From contig JBKPSJ010000095.1 of the NCBI GenBank assembly GCA_046765875.1, positions 1 through 27,048 on the forward strand: a stretch of DNA of 27,048 nt. The letters are read 5' to 3'. The notes under the pieces were generated by a model. The model was given only the letters and a program-made list of their open reading frames with translations, made no database searches and was not told the DNA's origin. Source of the DNA: DASRHY01 sp046765875 (lineage in GTDB: Bacteria; Actinomycetota; Actinomycetes; Propionibacteriales; Kribbellaceae). The position numbers and the translations under genes were made by a program. This document shows, in pieces, positions 8,012 to 16,559 of the stretch (position 1 is the stretch's first letter; each line of letters starts with the position of its first letter).

Positions 8012-8930
8012 CGAAGTTCCCTTCAAGGCTCAGTCCGGTTCCCGCCCACCGAGGGCCGACCGGGGTGATCCGCACCCCGCGGGTCTCGTCGGTTTCGTCG
8101 TCGCCGCGGGTCAGCACGATGTCCAGCCGGTCCGGCGCCAGCCCCTCGGCCAGCCCGTGACCCCACTCGACTACGGTCACCGACTGGTCCAGGCTCGCGT
8201 CCAGGTCCAGGTCGTCCAGCTCGGCCAGACCGCCGAGCCGGTATGCGTCCACGTGCACCAGCGGCGTACGGCCGTCCAGCGACGGGTGCACCCGCGAGAT
8301 CACGAACGTCGGCGAGGTCACCGGACCACGTACCCGCAGACCTTTGCCGAGTCCCTGGGTGAACGTTGTCTTGCCCGCACCGAGGTCGCCGGACAGGACG
8401 AGTACGTCACCAGCCCGAAGGTGCGCGGCGATCGCCGCACCGAGCGCCTGCATGTCGGCCGCCGTCGCCACACTCAGCTCGAGCGGCATCGCCTTGGCCA
8501 TCGTCAGCGCCGTGCCCCGCGTCTCGACCACGGTGTAGCCGCGCCGCCGCCAGAACTCGACCGTCTCCGGAAGCTCGGCCCGCGCCGTGAGGTGGACCCG
8601 CGCGAGACCGCGGCCTACCGCGACCTCCTCGGCACAGCCGACCATCGCCGATGCGACGCCACGAGCCTGGTGCCGCGGGTCGACCGACACTCGGAGCAGC
8701 GCTAGCGAGTCGCCGTCGGCGCGGAACAGCATCGCGCCGGCCGGTTGGCCGTCGACGGTCGCCAGCAGCCCGCCGTGCTCGGCCAGTTGTGCGCCGACCG
8801 AAGCGACGGTCTCATCCAGCGCGGTGGACGGCGGGTCGAGCACGCGCCGTGCGGCGAAGGCGTGGTGGATCACGCCCGTTACCCGTTCGGCGTGCTCGAA
8901 TCCGGCATCCGCGACATGCAGATCGGTCAT
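7995..8930 (-). CDS. tsaE: GNAT acetyltransferase-TsaE fusion protein
   Basis: One 311-aa frame with two domains. Residues about 4-146 are a GNAT acetyltransferase (acetyl-CoA loop in VSVDPRHQARGVASAMV, 81-97; EFWRRRGYTVVETRG near the domain end). Residues about 150-300 are TsaE, the P-loop ATPase that powers turnover of the TsaB-TsaD complex in t6A synthesis: Walker A GDLGAGKTT (181-189), SPTFV (206-210), HVDAYRL (226-232) and VVEWGHGL (253-260). There is no stop or frameshift between the domains. The ATG overlaps the upstream hydrolase stop (ATGA), and tsaB follows. The t6A role is well supported; the substrate of the GNAT half is unknown. A stand-alone TsaE is only about 150 aa, so the fusion doubles the protein. 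Confidence 0.93.
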   Translation of the reverse strand: MTDLHVADAGFEHAERVTGVIHHAFAARRVLDPPSTALDETVASVGAQLAEHGGLLATVDGQPAGAMLFRADGDSLALLRVSVDPRHQARGVASAMVGCAEEVAVGRGLARVHLTARAELPETVEFWRRRGYTVVETRGTALTMAKAMPLELSVATAADMQALGAAIAAHLRAGDVLVLSGDLGAGKTTFTQGLGKGLRVRGPVTSPTFVISRVHPSLDGRTPLVHVDAYRLGGLAELDDLDLDASLDQSVTVVEWGHGLAEGLAPDRLDIVLTRGDDETDETRGVRITPVGPRWAGTGLSLEGNFVAARL

Positions 8931-9979
8931 CGGTGTGCCGCCCTCTCCACGGCCGCGTCGATCATGGCCAGCAGGGCCTCGTTGAAGATGTCGTCGTGCT
9001 CGATGAAGCCGAGGTGCCCGCAGTTTTCCACGTACACCAGTTCCGCGTTCGGCACCCGTTCGGCGATCGCCTCGGCGTGCTCGAACGGCGTCAAGTGGTC
9101 GTCGTCGCCGCCGATCACGACGCACTCCACCTTCTGCAGCGCGTCCAGCGCCTCGTACTTGTCGTGCAGGGCGAAGATCGGATAGAAGTCCGAGATCACC
9201 TGGATCGGTGTGCCGGAGATCATCTCGTTGACGAACTCGGTGTACGACGGCGGCACCGTCGACCCGAACGAGTACTGCCGGGTGAGCACAAAGCTGATGT
9301 CGGTGCCGGCTTTGCGGCCGCGCTCGACGATGGCCGGGATCCGGGCCAGCGCGGCCAGTGTCGGCGTCGCGTACTTGCGGACCAGCCGGCCCGGCGTTCC
9401 GGGCAGCAGCATCGCCTCGCGGTCCAGGCCACCCGCGCTGGTCGACACCAGGCCGACACCCATCACCAGCTCGCCGAACAGCTCGGGGTGCTGGTCGGCC
9501 AGCGACATGATCGACATACCGCCCATCGAGTGGCCGATGAGCACCACCGGTCCGGCCGGTGCGAACTCGGTCAGCACGGAGTGCAGGTCGCGGCCGAGCT
9601 GGTCGATCGAGACGTCCTCGCGCGGCGACCGGCCGGACCGGCCGTGCGAGCGCTGGTCGAACAGCACCAGCCGGCCCAGCCCGCGCATCGCCTTGCGCTG
9701 GAAGTGCCAGCTGTCCAGGTTCAGCGCGTACCCGTGCGAGAACACGATCGTCGGACCGGCCGGGCCGTCGTCGGTCTCGACGTACAGCTCGACGCCGTCG
9801 GTGGCGGTCAGCACGTGCGGCTCGCCGCGCAGCGATCCGAACGGCTCGGCCTCGAGCTGTTCCTGCTGGCTGGACCGGCGGCCGATCAGCTGCCGCTCGA
9901 CTGCGGCACCGGCCGCCGCGCCGGCGGCCAGCACACCGACCGCCGCGCCGAGTAGTCCGAACCGCTGCCCGCGCGACAT
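8927..9979 (-). CDS. Alpha/beta hydrolase with N-terminal membrane anchor or signal
   Basis: A 350-aa alpha/beta hydrolase. Residues about 7-27 form one hydrophobic Gly/Ala/Val/Leu stretch after MSRGQRF, either a membrane anchor or an uncleaved signal. The catalytic domain follows: VFSHGYALNLDSW (oxyanion region, about 79-91), LVLFDQRSHGRSG, nucleophile Ser151 in GHSMGGMS, acid within GGDDDHLTP (292-294) and His322 in CGHLGF. It sits between alr and tsaE, a position where actinobacterial genomes commonly carry such a hydrolase. The substrate is unknown. The ATG overlaps the last base of the alr stop (TGATG), indicating translational coupling. Confidence 0.9.
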   Translation of the reverse strand: MSRGQRFGLLGAAVGVLAAGAAAGAAVERQLIGRRSSQQEQLEAEPFGSLRGEPHVLTATDGVELYVETDDGPAGPTIVFSHGYALNLDSWHFQRKAMRGLGRLVLFDQRSHGRSGRSPREDVSIDQLGRDLHSVLTEFAPAGPVVLIGHSMGGMSIMSLADQHPELFGELVMGVGLVSTSAGGLDREAMLLPGTPGRLVRKYATPTLAALARIPAIVERGRKAGTDISFVLTRQYSFGSTVPPSYTEFVNEMISGTPIQVISDFYPIFALHDKYEALDALQKVECVVIGGDDDHLTPFEHAEAIAERVPNAELVYVENCGHLGFIEHDDIFNEALLAMIDAAVERAAHR

Positions 9980-11109
9980 CAGACGTACCGCCGGGGCACC
10001 CGGGGACCGATCCGGGTGACGATCTCGTAGTTGATCGTGTCCGCGGCGGCGGCCCAGTCGTCGGCGGTGGGCTCGCCGCCGTCGCCGGGCCCGAACAGCA
10101 CGACCTCGTCGCCCGCGTCGGCGTCGTCGCCGCCGAGATCGATCACGACCTGATCCATACAGACCCGGCCGACGATCCTGCGGACCTTGCCCGCGGCAAG
10201 GACCGGCCCGCGGCTCGACACGTGCCGCGGGATGCCGTCGCCGTACCCGAGCGGGACCAGTCCGAGCGTCGTCGGCGAAGGCGTGATGTAGGTGTGCCCG
10301 TACGAGACCCCGGCTCCGGCTCCCACCCGCTTGACCAGGGCGAGCCTGGCGCGCAGCGTCATCGCCGGTACGAGCCCGAACTCGCGACTCGGCCGGGCGG
10401 CACCGAACGGCGACAGCCCGTACGCCGCGATCCCCGGGCGGACCAGGTCGAAATGGGTCTGCGGGAGCGCCAGTGTCCCGCCCGAGTTGGCAAGATGCCG
10501 CAGCGGCGGATCGATGCCGTACCGGGCGGCCACCTCGATCGCCTCGGTGAATGCCGCGAGCTGGGCCGCGTTCGCCGGGTGCTCGGGCTGGTCGGAGCAG
10601 GCCAGGTGCGACCAGATCGCGACGATCTCGAGCTGGCCGGCGGCCTGCGCCTTGGCTGCGGCGGTGCACACGTCCGGCCACTCCGCGGCCGGGGCGCCGG
10701 ACCGGCTCAGCCCGGTGTCGATCTTGAGGTGCACCCGCGCGACCCGGCCCGCGGCCGTCGCGGCGGCGACCAGTTCGTCGACCATCCAAGCCGAGGACGC
10801 GGACAGGTCGATGCCGGCGGCAACCGCGTCGGCCAGCGGCTCGCCGGGCACCGTGAGCCAGCAGAAGATCCGGCCCTTGTCGCCGGCGGCGCGCAGTGCG
10901 AGCGCCTCCTCGATCACCGCCACCCCGAGCCAGCCGGCGCCGCCCTCGCGCGCGGCCCGGGAAGTGGCGATCATGCCGTGCCCGTAGCCGTCGGCCTTGA
11001 CCGCGACCAGCATCTGCGCCGAGCCTGCGCGGGCACGCAGCATCTCGACATTGTGCCGGACGGCAGCGAGGTCGATGACCGCCTCGGCGCGCGGTGACCT
11101 GGTTGACAT
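9979..11109 (-). CDS. alr: Alanine racemase
   Basis: PLP-dependent racemase that makes D-alanine for peptidoglycan from L-alanine in the cytosol. It is 376 aa, a normal length. The PLP-binding lysine is K38 in VAVKADGYGHG and the opposing catalytic tyrosine is Y270 in AGVSYGHTY. HLKIDTGLSRSG (127-138), HLANSGG (205-211), RPGIAAYGLSP (224-234) and GRVCMDQVVID are further family signatures. GGAG lies 6-9 bases before the ATG. It follows the HAD gene by 14 bases and is coupled to the downstream hydrolase. Confidence 0.98.
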   Translation of the reverse strand: MSTRSPRAEAVIDLAAVRHNVEMLRARAGSAQMLVAVKADGYGHGMIATSRAAREGGAGWLGVAVIEEALALRAAGDKGRIFCWLTVPGEPLADAVAAGIDLSASSAWMVDELVAAATAAGRVARVHLKIDTGLSRSGAPAAEWPDVCTAAAKAQAAGQLEIVAIWSHLACSDQPEHPANAAQLAAFTEAIEVAARYGIDPPLRHLANSGGTLALPQTHFDLVRPGIAAYGLSPFGAARPSREFGLVPAMTLRARLALVKRVGAGAGVSYGHTYITPSPTTLGLVPLGYGDGIPRHVSSRGPVLAAGKVRRIVGRVCMDQVVIDLGGDDADAGDEVVLFGPGDGGEPTADDWAAAADTINYEIVTRIGPRVPRRYV

Positions 11110-11123
11110 GACACTCCAGTCTC

Positions 11124-11771
11124 TCAGGACAGCTTGAGCAGCTCCGGCAAAGCCCCCATCTCGTCCACAACCACGTCCGCCGCGGCGAGCCGCTCGGCCG
11201 GGGTCATCGCGGCGAACCCGATCACGTACATACCCGCGGCACGGGCCGCCTCGACACCCAGCGGGCTGTCCTCGACCACGGCGCAGCGCTCCGGATCGGT
11301 GCCGGTCGAGTCGGCCGCGTGCAGGAACAGATCCGGCGCGGGCTTGCTATGCTCGACATCCTGCGCGCTGAACACTCGGCCCTCGAACCGCTGGTACAGG
11401 CCGACCGAGGTCAGCGCGTTCCGGATCCGCTCGTGGGTGCCGGACGAGGCCACGCAGTACGGCGTGCCGGCCCGGTCGAGCGCGTCCAGCAGCTCCGGCA
11501 CGCCGGGCACCGGCTGGAGCCGGGCGAATCCCTCGAACAGCCGGGCGTGGTAGCGATCCTCGAAGTCGGCCGGCAACGGACGCCCGAGCCGCGGCTCCGC
11601 GCTGGCCCGCACCCGGGTGAGCGAGCCGCCCATGAACTCGTGCACGGCCTGCTCGAACGTGTACGGCAGCCCCGCCTCGGTCAGCAGGTCGGCGAGGATG
11701 CCGTTGGCCAGCCGCTCGGAGTCCACCAACACGCCGTCGTTGTCGAAGATCACCAGGTCGGGTCGGTCCAC
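11124..11771 (-). CDS. HAD-family hydrolase (beta-phosphoglucomutase-like phosphatase)
   Basis: A 215-aa haloacid-dehalogenase superfamily enzyme, cap subclass I. Motif I is VIFDNDGVLVDSE with nucleophile D10 and acid D12; motif II is CVASSGTHERI; the motif III lysine is in HSKPAPDLFL; motif IV is AVVEDSPLGVEAARAAGM. The helical cap lies between (about 20-85). This is the FDNDGVLVDSE group, which includes sugar-phosphate phosphatases and beta-phosphoglucomutases; the substrate cannot be read. The GTG at 11771 was chosen because it falls in the 38-base gap after nnr and directly precedes the fold; the SD is weak. It separates nnr from alr, which often lie adjacent in related genomes. Confidence 0.88.
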   Translation of the reverse strand: MDRPDLVIFDNDGVLVDSERLANGILADLLTEAGLPYTFEQAVHEFMGGSLTRVRASAEPRLGRPLPADFEDRYHARLFEGFARLQPVPGVPELLDALDRAGTPYCVASSGTHERIRNALTSVGLYQRFEGRVFSAQDVEHSKPAPDLFLHAADSTGTDPERCAVVEDSPLGVEAARAAGMYVIGFAAMTPAERLAAADVVVDEMGALPELLKLS

Positions 11772-11809
11772 CCGGTGACCATAACCGGCGGGCAGACCCG
11801 ACCCGGCGA

Positions 11810-13204
11810 CTACCGCGTCAGCAACTGCCTCGTTGCCTCTGGCAACTTCGCCGCCACGGCCGACGCGGTCAGCGGACCACCACCGGAGGCAAGCCGCGCG
11901 GCCGCCGCGTGCAGGAAGGCGCCGACGCTGCCGGCGTCGAGCGGGCTCAACCCGCCCGCCAGCAAAGCGCCGCACAGCCCGGCAAGGACATCACCGGCTC
12001 CGGCCGTGGCCAGCCATGGCGTGGCGTTGGTATTCACTCGGACCCGCCCGTCCGGCGTCGCCACCACCGTGGTCGAGCCCTTCAGCAGCACGGTCGCGTT
12101 GTACCGGTCGGCGGCATCCTTCGCGTACCGCAACCGGTTCGCCTCGATCTCATCGCGGGGTACGTCGATCAACCGGCTCAACTCACCGGCGTGGGGGGTC
12201 AGCAGCACCGGTGTCGTGAACCGCGACGGCAGGAACCGAAGGCCGTCGGCGTCCATCACAACGGGTTCTGGTGCCGCGCAGATCTCGGCGATCCGGTCCG
12301 CGTCGGCGTGCTCGCCGAGCCCGGAGCCGATGACCCAGGACTGCACCCTACCGACACCGGCGACCACTTCCGGGTGGGCCGAGCGGACGGCCTCGGCCAC
12401 CGGGTCGGGTCCGACGTACCGGACCATCCCGAGCGGGCCACCGAGCGCGCCGCCGGAAGCCAGCACCGCAGCACCGGGGTACTGCTCGGAGCCGACCACC
12501 AGCCCGGTGACACCGCGGGAGTACTTGTCGGAAGCGCCGTGCGGCAGCGGATACAACCACGCCACGTTCTCGGGCTGGAGCGCCTCGGCGGCAGGCTGCG
12601 GCAGGTCCAGACCGATGTCGACGAGGTGAACCGGGCCGCAGGAGGTCGCGGCCGGGTCGATCAGATGACAGATCTTGTGGGTGCCGAACGTGACCGTGAA
12701 TGCGGCATGGACGTGCCGCTCGGGGGTGGCGCCGGTGTCGACCTCTACGCCGGACGGGACGTCGACCGCGACCACCGGAATGTCGAGCTGTTCGACGATG
12801 TCGAGGACCGCCGCGGCCTCGGGCCTGAGGCCGGGATGACCGCCGATACCCACGATGCCGTCGACGACCACGTCGGCGTGGGTGACCTCGGCCGGCTCGA
12901 TCACCCGGCCACCGGCCCGTCGGAGCGCCGCCAGACCCGCGGCGTGGGCCTTGTCGGACAGCAGCACCGCTGCGACCTGGGCTCCCCTGCGAGCCAGCCG
13001 GACCCCGGCGTACAGAGCGTCGCCGCCGTTGTCGCCGGACCCGATCAACAGCACGACGCGGGCCCCGTACGTCGCCCCGAGGAAGTCCGCGATCGCCGCC
13101 GCGAGCCCGGCCGCGGCGCGCTGCATCAGCGTGCCCTCGGGCAGCCGCGCCATCAGGTCGGCCTCTGCGGCGCGGACCTGCTCGACGGTGTGCGCGACCC
13201 GCAT
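11810..13204 (-). CDS. nnr: Bifunctional NAD(P)H-hydrate epimerase / ADP-dependent NAD(P)H-hydrate dehydratase
   Basis: Repairs damaged (hydrated) NADH and NADPH in the cytosol. The 464-aa protein has both halves. The N-terminal YjeF-like epimerase (1 to about 215) carries IGSGDNGGDAL (55-64) and VDVPSGVEVDTG. The C-terminal ribokinase-like dehydratase (about 225-464) carries MDADGLRFL, LLTPHAGELSRL, VLLKGSTTVV and ATAGAGDVLAGLCGALLA, with the catalytic Asp in AGAGD. The order glmS-acpS-nnr-alr is conserved in actinobacteria. The ATG shares one base with the acpS stop (TGATG). Confidence 0.97.
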   Translation of the reverse strand: MRVAHTVEQVRAAEADLMARLPEGTLMQRAAAGLAAAIADFLGATYGARVVLLIGSGDNGGDALYAGVRLARRGAQVAAVLLSDKAHAAGLAALRRAGGRVIEPAEVTHADVVVDGIVGIGGHPGLRPEAAAVLDIVEQLDIPVVAVDVPSGVEVDTGATPERHVHAAFTVTFGTHKICHLIDPAATSCGPVHLVDIGLDLPQPAAEALQPENVAWLYPLPHGASDKYSRGVTGLVVGSEQYPGAAVLASGGALGGPLGMVRYVGPDPVAEAVRSAHPEVVAGVGRVQSWVIGSGLGEHADADRIAEICAAPEPVVMDADGLRFLPSRFTTPVLLTPHAGELSRLIDVPRDEIEANRLRYAKDAADRYNATVLLKGSTTVVATPDGRVRVNTNATPWLATAGAGDVLAGLCGALLAGGLSPLDAGSVGAFLHAAAARLASGGGPLTASAVAAKLPEATRQLLTR

Positions 13205-13566
13205 CAGCCCTCCAGTACGACGACCGCCGAGGCGATCCCGGCGTCATGGCTGAGCGACAGGTGCATGCTCTGTACGCCGAGTTGCGTGGCCCGGGCGGCG
13301 ACCGTACCGCTGATCTCCAGCCACGGCCGGCCGGCCTCGTCGGTGGTCACCTCGGCGTCGAGCCACAGCATCCCGGCCGGTGCGCCGAGCGCCTTGGCCA
13401 GCGCCTCCTTGGCCGCGAACCGGGCCGCGAGCGAGGCCGGCGGCTTGGCCGACTCGGTCTTGGTGAACACCCGGTCGCGCAGGCCGGGCGTACGTTCCAG
13501 CGTCTGCATGAAGCGCGCGACGTCGACCACGTCGATCCCCACGCCGACGATCATCTTCTCGACCAT
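13204..13566 (-). CDS. acpS: Holo-[acyl-carrier-protein] synthase
   Basis: Transfers 4'-phosphopantetheine from CoA to the conserved serine of acyl carrier protein. It is 120 aa, typical of the AcpS trimer family. Motifs are VGVGIDVVDVARF (metal-binding Asp) and the magnesium Glu with Lys in ARFAAKEALAKALG, and the protein ends with HLSLSHDAGIASAVVV. The ATG at 13566 directly abuts the glmS stop; an ATG at 13554 (MIVGVGID) is an equally plausible start because other family members begin there. It needs CoA made through CoaA, encoded just upstream on the other strand. Confidence 0.97.
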   Translation of the reverse strand: MVEKMIVGVGIDVVDVARFMQTLERTPGLRDRVFTKTESAKPPASLAARFAAKEALAKALGAPAGMLWLDAEVTTDEAGRPWLEISGTVAARATQLGVQSMHLSLSHDAGIASAVVVLEG

Positions 13567-15423
13567 CTACTCGACCGTGACGGACTTGGCGAGGTTGCGC
13601 GGCTGGTCCACGTCGTACCCCTTCGCGGTGGCCATCTCGCAGGCGAACACCTGCAACGGCACCGTCGCGACCAGCGGCTGCAGCAGCGTCGGCACCTTCG
13701 GCAACCGGATCAGGTGGTCGGCGTACGGCTCGACCGAACTGTCGGTGTCCTCGGTGACCACGATCGTCCGGGCGCCGCGGGCGCGGATCTCCTGGACGTT
13801 GCTGACCATCTTGTCGTGCAGCACGTCGCGGCCCTTCGGCGGGACGACGACGAACACCGGCAGGCCGTCCTCGATCAGCGCGATCGGGCCGTGCTTGAGC
13901 TCACCGGCGGCGAAGCCCTCGGCATGCATGTACGCCAGTTCCTTGAGCTTGAGCGCGCCCTCCAGCGCGACCGGGTAGCCCACATGGCGGCCGATGAACA
14001 GCACCGACTGCGCCGCCGACAACTCGCGCGCCAGGGCGCGGACCGGCTCGACCGCCTCCAGGACCCTGGCCACGGCCGCCGGGATCTGGTCGAGATCGTC
14101 GATCACCGACTTGATCTCGTCGCCGAACTTGGTGCCGCGTACCTGCGCGAGGTACAGCGCGATCACGTACGTCGCGACGATCTGGGTGAGAAACGCCTTG
14201 GTCGAGGCGACCGCGATCTCCGGTCCGGCGTAGGTGTAGACCACCGCGTCGGACTCGCGCGGGATCGTCGAGCCGTTGGTGTTGCAGATCGCCAGCACCT
14301 TGGCGCGCTGGTCGCGGGCGTGCCGCAACGCCATCAGTGTGTCCATCGTCTCGCCGGACTGGCTGATCGCGATCACCATCGTGGTCGGGTCGACGATCGG
14401 GTCGCGGTACCGGAACTCGCTGGCCAGCTCGACCTCGCACGGGATCCTGGTCCAGTGCTCGATCGCGTACTTGGCGATCAGGCCGACGTGGAACGACGTA
14501 CCGCACGCGACGATGATGATCTTGTCGACCTCGCGCAGTTCGTCGTCGGACAGCCGCATCTCGTCCAGGTGCAGCCGGCCGTCTGGGGTGAACCGGCCGA
14601 GCAGGGTGTCGCTGATCGCCTTGGGCTGCTCGGCGATCTCCTTGAGCATGAAGTAGTCGTAGCCGCCCTTCTCGGCGGCCGAGATGTCCCAGTCGACGTG
14701 ATACGGCGTGACCTGCGCGGGTGTGCCGTCGAAGTTCGAGATCCTGACCCCGGACGGACGCAGCTCGACCACCTGGTCCTGGCCGAGTTCGATCGCGTCG
14801 CGGGTGTGGCTGATGAAGGCCGACACGTCCGAGGCGAGGAAGTTCTCCCCCTCGCCCACGCCGACCACCAGCGGTGAGTTGCGGCGGGCGCCGACCACGA
14901 CGTCCGGGTTGTCCGCATGGACGGCGACCAGCGTGAACGCTCCTTCGAGCTGCCGGCAGACCGTCCGCATCGCCACGGCGAGGTCCGGGTCCGCCGAGTC
15001 CAGTGCCTCACCGAGAAGGTGCGCGACGACCTCGGTATCGGTCTCGGAGGCCATCTCGTGACCGCGCTGCTCCAGCCCGGAGCGCAGCGCCGCGAAGTTC
15101 TCGATGATGCCGTTGTGGACGATGGCGACCCGGGCGCCGTTGGTCTCGCCGTTGGTGTGCGGGTGCGCGTTGCGGTCGTTGGGCGGGCCGTGGGTGGCCC
15201 AGCGCGTGTGCCCGATTCCGGTGGTCGACGGCGGCAGCTGCCGGTCGGCGAGCTCCTTGTCCAGGTTGGCGATCTTGCCCGCCTTCTTCACCGTGGTCAG
15301 CGCGCCGTCCGTGAGCAGGGCCACGCCCGCGGAGTCGTACCCGCGATACTCAAGCCTGCGCAGGCCCTCCAGAACCACATCCAGGGCCTGCTTCGATCCG
15401 ACGTACCCGATGATCCCGCACAT
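13567..15423 (-). CDS. glmS: Glutamine-fructose-6-phosphate aminotransferase (isomerizing)
   Basis: Makes glucosamine-6-phosphate from fructose-6-phosphate and glutamine, the entry to UDP-GlcNAc and peptidoglycan. It is 618 aa, normal length. The start MCGIIGYVG exposes Cys2 as the Ntn-type glutaminase nucleophile after Met removal. The glutaminase domain (to about 240) includes GIGHTRWATHG and HNGIIENF. Two SIS isomerase domains follow (CGTSFHVGLIAKY, SQSGETMDTL, ALEGALKLKELAYMHAEGF) and the ending is DVDQPRNLAKSVTVE. First gene of the long leftward operon. The SD is poor; a possible -10 lies only 7 bases upstream, so the mRNA may be leaderless. No glmS ribozyme is expected or seen. Confidence 0.98.
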   Translation of the reverse strand: MCGIIGYVGSKQALDVVLEGLRRLEYRGYDSAGVALLTDGALTTVKKAGKIANLDKELADRQLPPSTTGIGHTRWATHGPPNDRNAHPHTNGETNGARVAIVHNGIIENFAALRSGLEQRGHEMASETDTEVVAHLLGEALDSADPDLAVAMRTVCRQLEGAFTLVAVHADNPDVVVGARRNSPLVVGVGEGENFLASDVSAFISHTRDAIELGQDQVVELRPSGVRISNFDGTPAQVTPYHVDWDISAAEKGGYDYFMLKEIAEQPKAISDTLLGRFTPDGRLHLDEMRLSDDELREVDKIIIVACGTSFHVGLIAKYAIEHWTRIPCEVELASEFRYRDPIVDPTTMVIAISQSGETMDTLMALRHARDQRAKVLAICNTNGSTIPRESDAVVYTYAGPEIAVASTKAFLTQIVATYVIALYLAQVRGTKFGDEIKSVIDDLDQIPAAVARVLEAVEPVRALARELSAAQSVLFIGRHVGYPVALEGALKLKELAYMHAEGFAAGELKHGPIALIEDGLPVFVVVPPKGRDVLHDKMVSNVQEIRARGARTIVVTEDTDSSVEPYADHLIRLPKVPTLLQPLVATVPLQVFACEMATAKGYDVDQPRNLAKSVTVE

Positions 15424-15430
15424 GGCGGCC

Positions 15431-15436
15431 ACCCTA
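15431..15436 (-). promoter_or_regulatory. Possible -10 (TAGGGT) of glmS
   Basis: On the minus strand TAGGGT ends 7 bases before the glmS ATG, the distance expected for a leaderless transcript. The matching -35 (GACAGG, 18 bases further) is weak. The 163-base gap to coaA must hold promoters for both divergent genes. Confidence 0.35.
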
Positions 15437-15586
15437 ACGCCCGGGAATCGCGTGCCTGTCCGGGGCGTCTCCCGAGGCATGCAGATCATCGAGCACAGCA
15501 TCGCCGGGGTGTGTGATCGCGGGGTGATCACCGCCACACGCGGGTCCGCGGGAGGGAACCGCCCGCCCGTGGGAAGAATTGGGGCC

Positions 15587-16534
15587 ATGCTGCAGCCGCG
15601 GGAGGTGACGCCGTACACCGAGCTGGACCGGGCGGCGTGGGCCCGGCTGGCCGAGACCACCGAGTCGCCGCTGACCGCCGAGGAGATCGAGCGGCTGCGC
15701 GGTCTTGGCGACGAGATCGACATGACCGAGGTCCGCGAGGTCTACCTGCCGTTGTCGCGGATCCTGTCGCTGTACGTACGGCACGCCCGCGGCCTGCACG
15801 CCGACACCGAACGATTTCTCGGCGAGCCGGCCACCCGGACGCCGTTCGTGATCGGCATCGGCGGATCGGTTGCCGTCGGCAAGTCCACCACCGCCAGGCT
15901 GATGCGCGAACTGCTCGCCCGCTGGCCCGAGCATCCGCGGGTCGCGCTGGTCACCACCGACGGCTTCCTGTGGCCGAACGCCGAACTCGAACGCCGGGGC
16001 CTGCTGCAGCGCAAGGGGTTCCCGGAGTCGTACGACCGCAAGGCGCTGCTCCGGTTCGTGATCGAGGTCAAGTCCGGAATGGACGCGGTCGAGGCACCGG
16101 TCTACTCGCACCTGCACTACGACCGGCTGCCGGATGTGAAGACGACGGTCGAGGGGCCGGACATTCTGCTCCTGGAAGGGCTGAACGTCCTGCAGCCAGC
16201 GCCCCGGCACGGCGACGGCCGCAGCGGACTGGCCGTCAGCGACTTCTTCGACTTCTCGGTGTACGTGGACGCCGCGGCCGACGACATCCGCTCCTGGTAC
16301 GTAGCGCGGTTCCTCAAGCTGCGCGAGACCGCGTTCCGCAACCCCGAGTCGTACTTCCGCCGGTACGGGGAGCTGAGTGAAGCCGAGGCGATCGCGCGGG
16401 CCGAGTCGCTGTGGGACACCATCAACGGACCGAACCTGCGCGAGAACATCTTGCCTACCCGGTCCCGCGCGACGCTGGTGCTGCGCAAGGGCGCCGACCA
16501 CACCGTCAGATGGGTCCGGCTCCGGAAGCTCTGA
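15587..16534 (+). CDS. coaA: Type I pantothenate kinase
   Basis: Phosphorylates pantothenate, the first and controlling step of coenzyme A synthesis. It is 315 aa, normal for the bacterial type I (PanK-I) family. The Walker A motif is GGSVAVGKST (92-101); VALVTTDGFLWPN, RKGFPESYDRKALLRF and HYDRLPD are family signatures, as is LLLEGLNVLQP. DFFDFSVYVDA and the C-terminal NLRENILPTRSRATLVLRKG complete it. The ATG has GGGG 5 bases upstream. It is divergent from glmS and convergent with murQ. Its CoA product is the substrate of AcpS encoded nearby. Confidence 0.98.
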   Translation: MLQPREVTPYTELDRAAWARLAETTESPLTAEEIERLRGLGDEIDMTEVREVYLPLSRILSLYVRHARGLHADTERFLGEPATRTPFVIGIGGSVAVGKSTTARLMRELLARWPEHPRVALVTTDGFLWPNAELERRGLLQRKGFPESYDRKALLRFVIEVKSGMDAVEAPVYSHLHYDRLPDVKTTVEGPDILLLEGLNVLQPAPRHGDGRSGLAVSDFFDFSVYVDAAADDIRSWYVARFLKLRETAFRNPESYFRRYGELSEAEAIARAESLWDTINGPNLRENILPTRSRATLVLRKGADHTVRWVRLRKL

Positions 16535-16539
16535 CAACG

Positions 16540-16557
16540 GCCCGTGCGCGCACGGGC
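16540..16557. terminator. Bidirectional terminator between coaA and murQ
   Basis: A perfect 18-base palindrome (GCCCGTGCG followed by its complement) lies 5 bases after the coaA stop and 2 bases beyond the murQ stop. It can form a stem in both transcripts; no U-run is present. Confidence 0.7.
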
Positions 16558-16559
16558 TG

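Noticed and set aside
11909..13978. Long plus-strand open frame across nnr, acpS and glmS
   Set aside because: It is antisense to three well-identified genes and its product is arginine/glycine-rich without motifs.
15424..15586. Possible glmS ribozyme in the glmS leader
   Set aside because: The ribozyme is a Firmicutes feature; the leader here is short or absent and no such fold is visible.
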